Positions 15,643 through 16,870 of a stretch of DNA of 16,870 nt are shown here, piece by piece; the first letter of the stretch is position 1; each line of letters opens with the position of its first letter. This DNA is from Bacillota bacterium (GTDB lineage Bacteria; Bacillota; UBA4882; UBA8346), in contig JAEZJQ010000024.1 of NCBI GenBank assembly GCA_023436305.1, forward strand, positions 1 to 16,870, read 5' to 3'. A model generated the notes under the pieces. The model had not been told where the DNA came from and searched no databases. It was given only the letters and a program-made list of their open reading frames with translations. Both the position numbers and the translations under genes were made by a program.

Positions 15643-15857
15643 AGAACGCGGGTCGCTTGCGGTTAACAGACCACTTTGAAGGGGAAGCGTTCTATTACAA
15701 AGAATAAAACAAATTATTGAGATGAATAAAACGGAGCTGCCCAAAAAACGTAAGAACGTTTGAGACGGCCCCGTTTTCTTTTCATTTTACCTGCATTTTT
15801 CAATAGCTTTTTCTGATTTGGGGTGCGAGTATTCGTTCCGGGTGGCGCCGGCGCCTA
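15643..15857 (+). other. 3' region of the ABC operon
   Basis: No gene seen. Directly after the permease stop AGAACGC (15643-15649) can pair with GCGTTCT (15687-15693), enclosing GGTC/GACC. The main terminator follows at 15728-15777. Confidence 0.45.
15728..15777 (+). terminator. Terminator of the ABC importer operon
   Basis: AAAACGG (15728-15734) pairs with CCGTTTT (15771-15777), and the stem continues inward through GCTG/CGGC after one mismatch. An inner stem AAACGT/ACGTTT closes the tip. The tail is CTTTTCATTTT. It could also work on the minus strand for the gene at 15858. Confidence 0.7.
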
Positions 15858-16121
15858 TCACCAACCTCCCCAAAACGGTCTATGGAAGAAAAACGGCGGC
15901 CTAAAAAATCTTCTCCGAAAGGGAAATCCAAAAAATGGTCCCCCAAAAAACGGTCCCCCAAAAAATGGCCTTCCAAACCCCGGCCCAAATCCCCAAAATT
16001 GTTGGGCATTCACGGGCGACGAATCGGCTTCTACATATCCATCAGAGTCGTCCCACATTGGATCAACCGCTTGGATGCTATATGGAGATGATTCAGGGTA
16101 ATAACTATAATTCATAGACAT
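15858..16121 (-). CDS. Small Phe/Gly/Pro-rich protein, possible spore coat component
   Basis: An 87-residue protein of low complexity. The N-terminal half (1-40) is acidic with many Ser, Tyr and Met; the C-terminal half (41-87) is almost entirely Phe, Gly, Pro, Trp and Arg, with FGPGFGRPFFGG and a PFFGG unit repeated, an RRRFFRPPFFF stretch, and a final WGGW. There is no signal peptide. ATG at 16121 has GAGGTG 6 nt upstream; the in-frame GTG at 16130 overlaps this site and is less likely. Such sequences recall spore coat and crust proteins that self-assemble, but no named family is recognised. A conserved leader-like element and a CATACAAT box lie upstream. Coding use is supported by the start context and the clean repeat in frame; the function is a guess. 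Confidence 0.6.
   Translation of the reverse strand: MSMNYSYYPESSPYSIQAVDPMWDDSDGYVEADSSPVNAQQFWGFGPGFGRPFFGGPFFGGPFFGFPFRRRFFRPPFFFHRPFWGGW
15928..15966 (-). repeat. 15-bp tandem repeat in the Phe/Gly-rich gene
   Basis: The plus-strand unit CGGTCCCCCAAAAAA is repeated about 2.5 times with small changes and encodes the PFFGG repeat on the minus strand. The period is a multiple of three, so length changes would keep the frame. Confidence 0.7.
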
Positions 16122-16143
16122 ATAATTCACCTCGGGTTTTTAT

Positions 16144-16218
16144 TAACACGAAAGCAGGTTCACGCGGCTTTTCCAAAGCCGATTCATGCCTGGTTTTGAT
16201 ACGAATCATGTCGTGTTA
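16144..16218 (-). promoter_or_regulatory. Leader-like structured element, copy 2
   Basis: On the minus strand it starts with AACACGACATGATT, then 21 variable nt, TCGGCTTTGG-A-AAAGCC, and TGAAC. Stem P1 is a perfect 8 bp, TAACACGA (16211-16218) with TCGTGTTA (16144-16151). P2 can form from GATTC and GAATC. P3 is CGGCTTT/AAAGCCG (16165-16171 and 16175-16181) with a 3-nt loop. The whole folds as a three-way junction. It ends 22 nt before the ATG of the Phe/Gly-rich gene, so the closing stem lies close to the ribosome site. No T-run follows, which would favour control of translation. Confidence 0.6.
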
Positions 16219-16222
16219 GTAC

Positions 16223-16230
16223 ATTGTATG
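16223..16230 (-). promoter_or_regulatory. -10-like box before leader element copy 2
   Basis: On the minus strand CATACAAT lies so that transcription would start within 1-2 nt of the first base of the element. TACAAT fits sigma-A, and the full octamer fits the sigma-E -10 consensus of Bacillus. No good -35 box of either type is seen at the right distance. Confidence 0.4.
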
Positions 16231-16332
16231 AAGGGATGGTAAATTTGACTGTATGCTTAAAGTAGAATTTGGCTAAATCCCTGGTTTTCCGGGTGCCGTT
16301 CGTTAAAATTTATTTATTGAAAAAGTAGGAGT

Positions 16333-16361
16333 TGTATGAATAAAAATATGATGGTATAATT
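16333..16361 (+). promoter_or_regulatory. Extended -10 promoter of the PD40 gene
   Basis: TATAAT (16356-16361) is preceded by TGG, giving an extended -10 element, with a weak TTGTAT -35 box (16333-16338) at 17 nt. Start is predicted near 16368, about 48 nt before the coding start. Confidence 0.6.
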
Positions 16362-16415
16362 GTCGGGGTTTAAACTATTAAAATATTAATTTAAATTTTA
16401 AGGAGGATGAGTTTG

Positions 16416-16870
16416 TTGCGAAAAAAATTGAATAAGTATTTGGTAATGCTTTTTTTATTGACATTTTGTCTTTTTTTGAGTTTTCTTTATGCTGCAACCG
16501 GTGAAAAGATTGTTTTTGTTTCAAACCGTGATTATGGCGTTACTAACGATTTAAACTATAATGAGATTTATGTGATGGACCCGGATGGCAATAATCCGGT
16601 AAGATTGACCACCAATAATTATTATGACGGGGAACCTTGTTGGACTTCGGAGGGCCAAATTGTATTTGAATCATGGCGTGATAACAATCATGAAGTCTAT
16701 ATCATGGATGGCGACGGCCAAAATCAGCTAAATTTATCAAATAATGCAGCCTCGGATGGTGAACCGTCGGTTTCGCCGGATGGTACCAAGATCGCTTTTA
16801 GCTCGGACCGTTCCGGGTCATACGAAATCTGGGTCATGAATCTTGATGGAACCGGAGCGACCCAACTCAC
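16416..16870 (+). CDS. Secreted PD40/TolB-like beta-propeller protein, 3' end cut by the window
   Basis: The first 151 codons of a longer gene that runs off the window. Residues 1 to about 27 are a signal peptide (MRKKLNKYLV, hydrophobic core, ending LYAA). After it come repeats of the PD40 (WD40-like) type: KIVFVSNRD...EIYVMDPDGNNPVRLT, then QIVFESWRDNNHEVYIMDGDGQNQLNLS, then EPSVSPDGTKIAFSSDRSGSYEIWVMNLDGTG. Each repeat is about 40-50 residues and forms one blade. Such domains occur in TolB, in peptidases and in surface proteins; the full length is needed to decide. TTG at 16416 is 9 nt after AGGAGG; TTG at 16413 is almost as good, while the in-frame ATG at 16407 lies too close to the ribosome site. 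A promoter lies just upstream. Confidence 0.85.
   Translation, partial: MRKKLNKYLVMLFLLTFCLFLSFLYAATGEKIVFVSNRDYGVTNDLNYNEIYVMDPDGNNPVRLTTNNYYDGEPCWTSEGQIVFESWRDNNHEVYIMDGDGQNQLNLSNNAASDGEPSVSPDGTKIAFSSDRSGSYEIWVMNLDGTGATQL

Noticed and set aside
15728..15781. Long inverted repeat near the ABC operon end as an insertion sequence terminus
   Set aside because: The stem with T-rich tail directly after an operon is explained as a terminator; no transposase, second end or target duplication is seen.
1..16870. CRISPR array, tRNA, rRNA, integrase or phage genes
   Set aside because: No regularly spaced repeats, cloverleaf-like sequence, rRNA segments or mobile element proteins were found by reading both strands.

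Overview
The window looks like chromosomal DNA of a diderm, probably spore-forming member of the Bacillota. This is an inference from gene content. A TolC/AcrB/AcrA-type envelope-spanning efflux set and a Mip/FkpA-like secreted FKBP sit beside a SleB/CwlJ-type cortex hydrolase. The sugar-binding protein of the ABC transporter has an ordinary signal peptide and no lipobox, as expected with a periplasm. Strong AGGAGG ribosome sites, TTG/GTG starts and T-rich intrinsic terminators also fit Bacillota. No rRNA, tRNA, CRISPR array, insertion sequence or phage gene was seen.

Layout. Positions 1-1680 hold a minus-strand FKBP-type prolyl isomerase and a plus-strand PaaI-like thioesterase that ends at a strong terminator. 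Positions 1690-2605 hold a minus-strand LysM/SleB-type wall hydrolase with a strong sigma-A promoter and a leader of about 230 nt that contains a terminator-like hairpin. Positions 2731-9416 hold a minus-strand efflux block transcribed in the order tetR, membrane fusion protein, RND pump, TolC. It has a near-consensus promoter with a multi-half-site operator in front of tetR and a terminator after TolC. Positions 9503-12067 hold a minus-strand secreted GH3 glucosidase with a Pro/Thr linker and a C-terminal CBM3. Divergent from it (12290-15777) is a plus-strand carbohydrate ABC importer: binding protein and two permeases, with no ATPase. Positions 15858-16228 hold a minus-strand small Phe/Gly/Pro-rich protein, possibly a spore coat protein. 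The window ends inside a plus-strand secreted PD40/TolB-like beta-propeller gene.

How the genes work together. The TetR repressor probably senses a drug-like ligand and controls the tripartite pump. The GH3-CBM3 enzyme and the divergent importer probably form a beta-glucan or cello-oligosaccharide unit: the secreted enzyme trims oligosaccharides on cellulose and the importer takes up the products. The control region between them carries several palindromes.

The best candidate for something undescribed is an approximately 72-75 nt structured element found twice on the minus strand, at 8574-8645 and 16144-16218. Both copies share a 14-nt identical 5' end, a GGCTTT/AAAGCC hairpin and a TGAAC stretch, and can form a closing stem. 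Each precedes a minus-strand gene (the efflux fusion protein and the Phe/Gly-rich protein), and in the second copy a -10-like box places the transcript start almost exactly at the element's first base. It behaves like a cis-regulatory leader RNA; I do not recognise its family.
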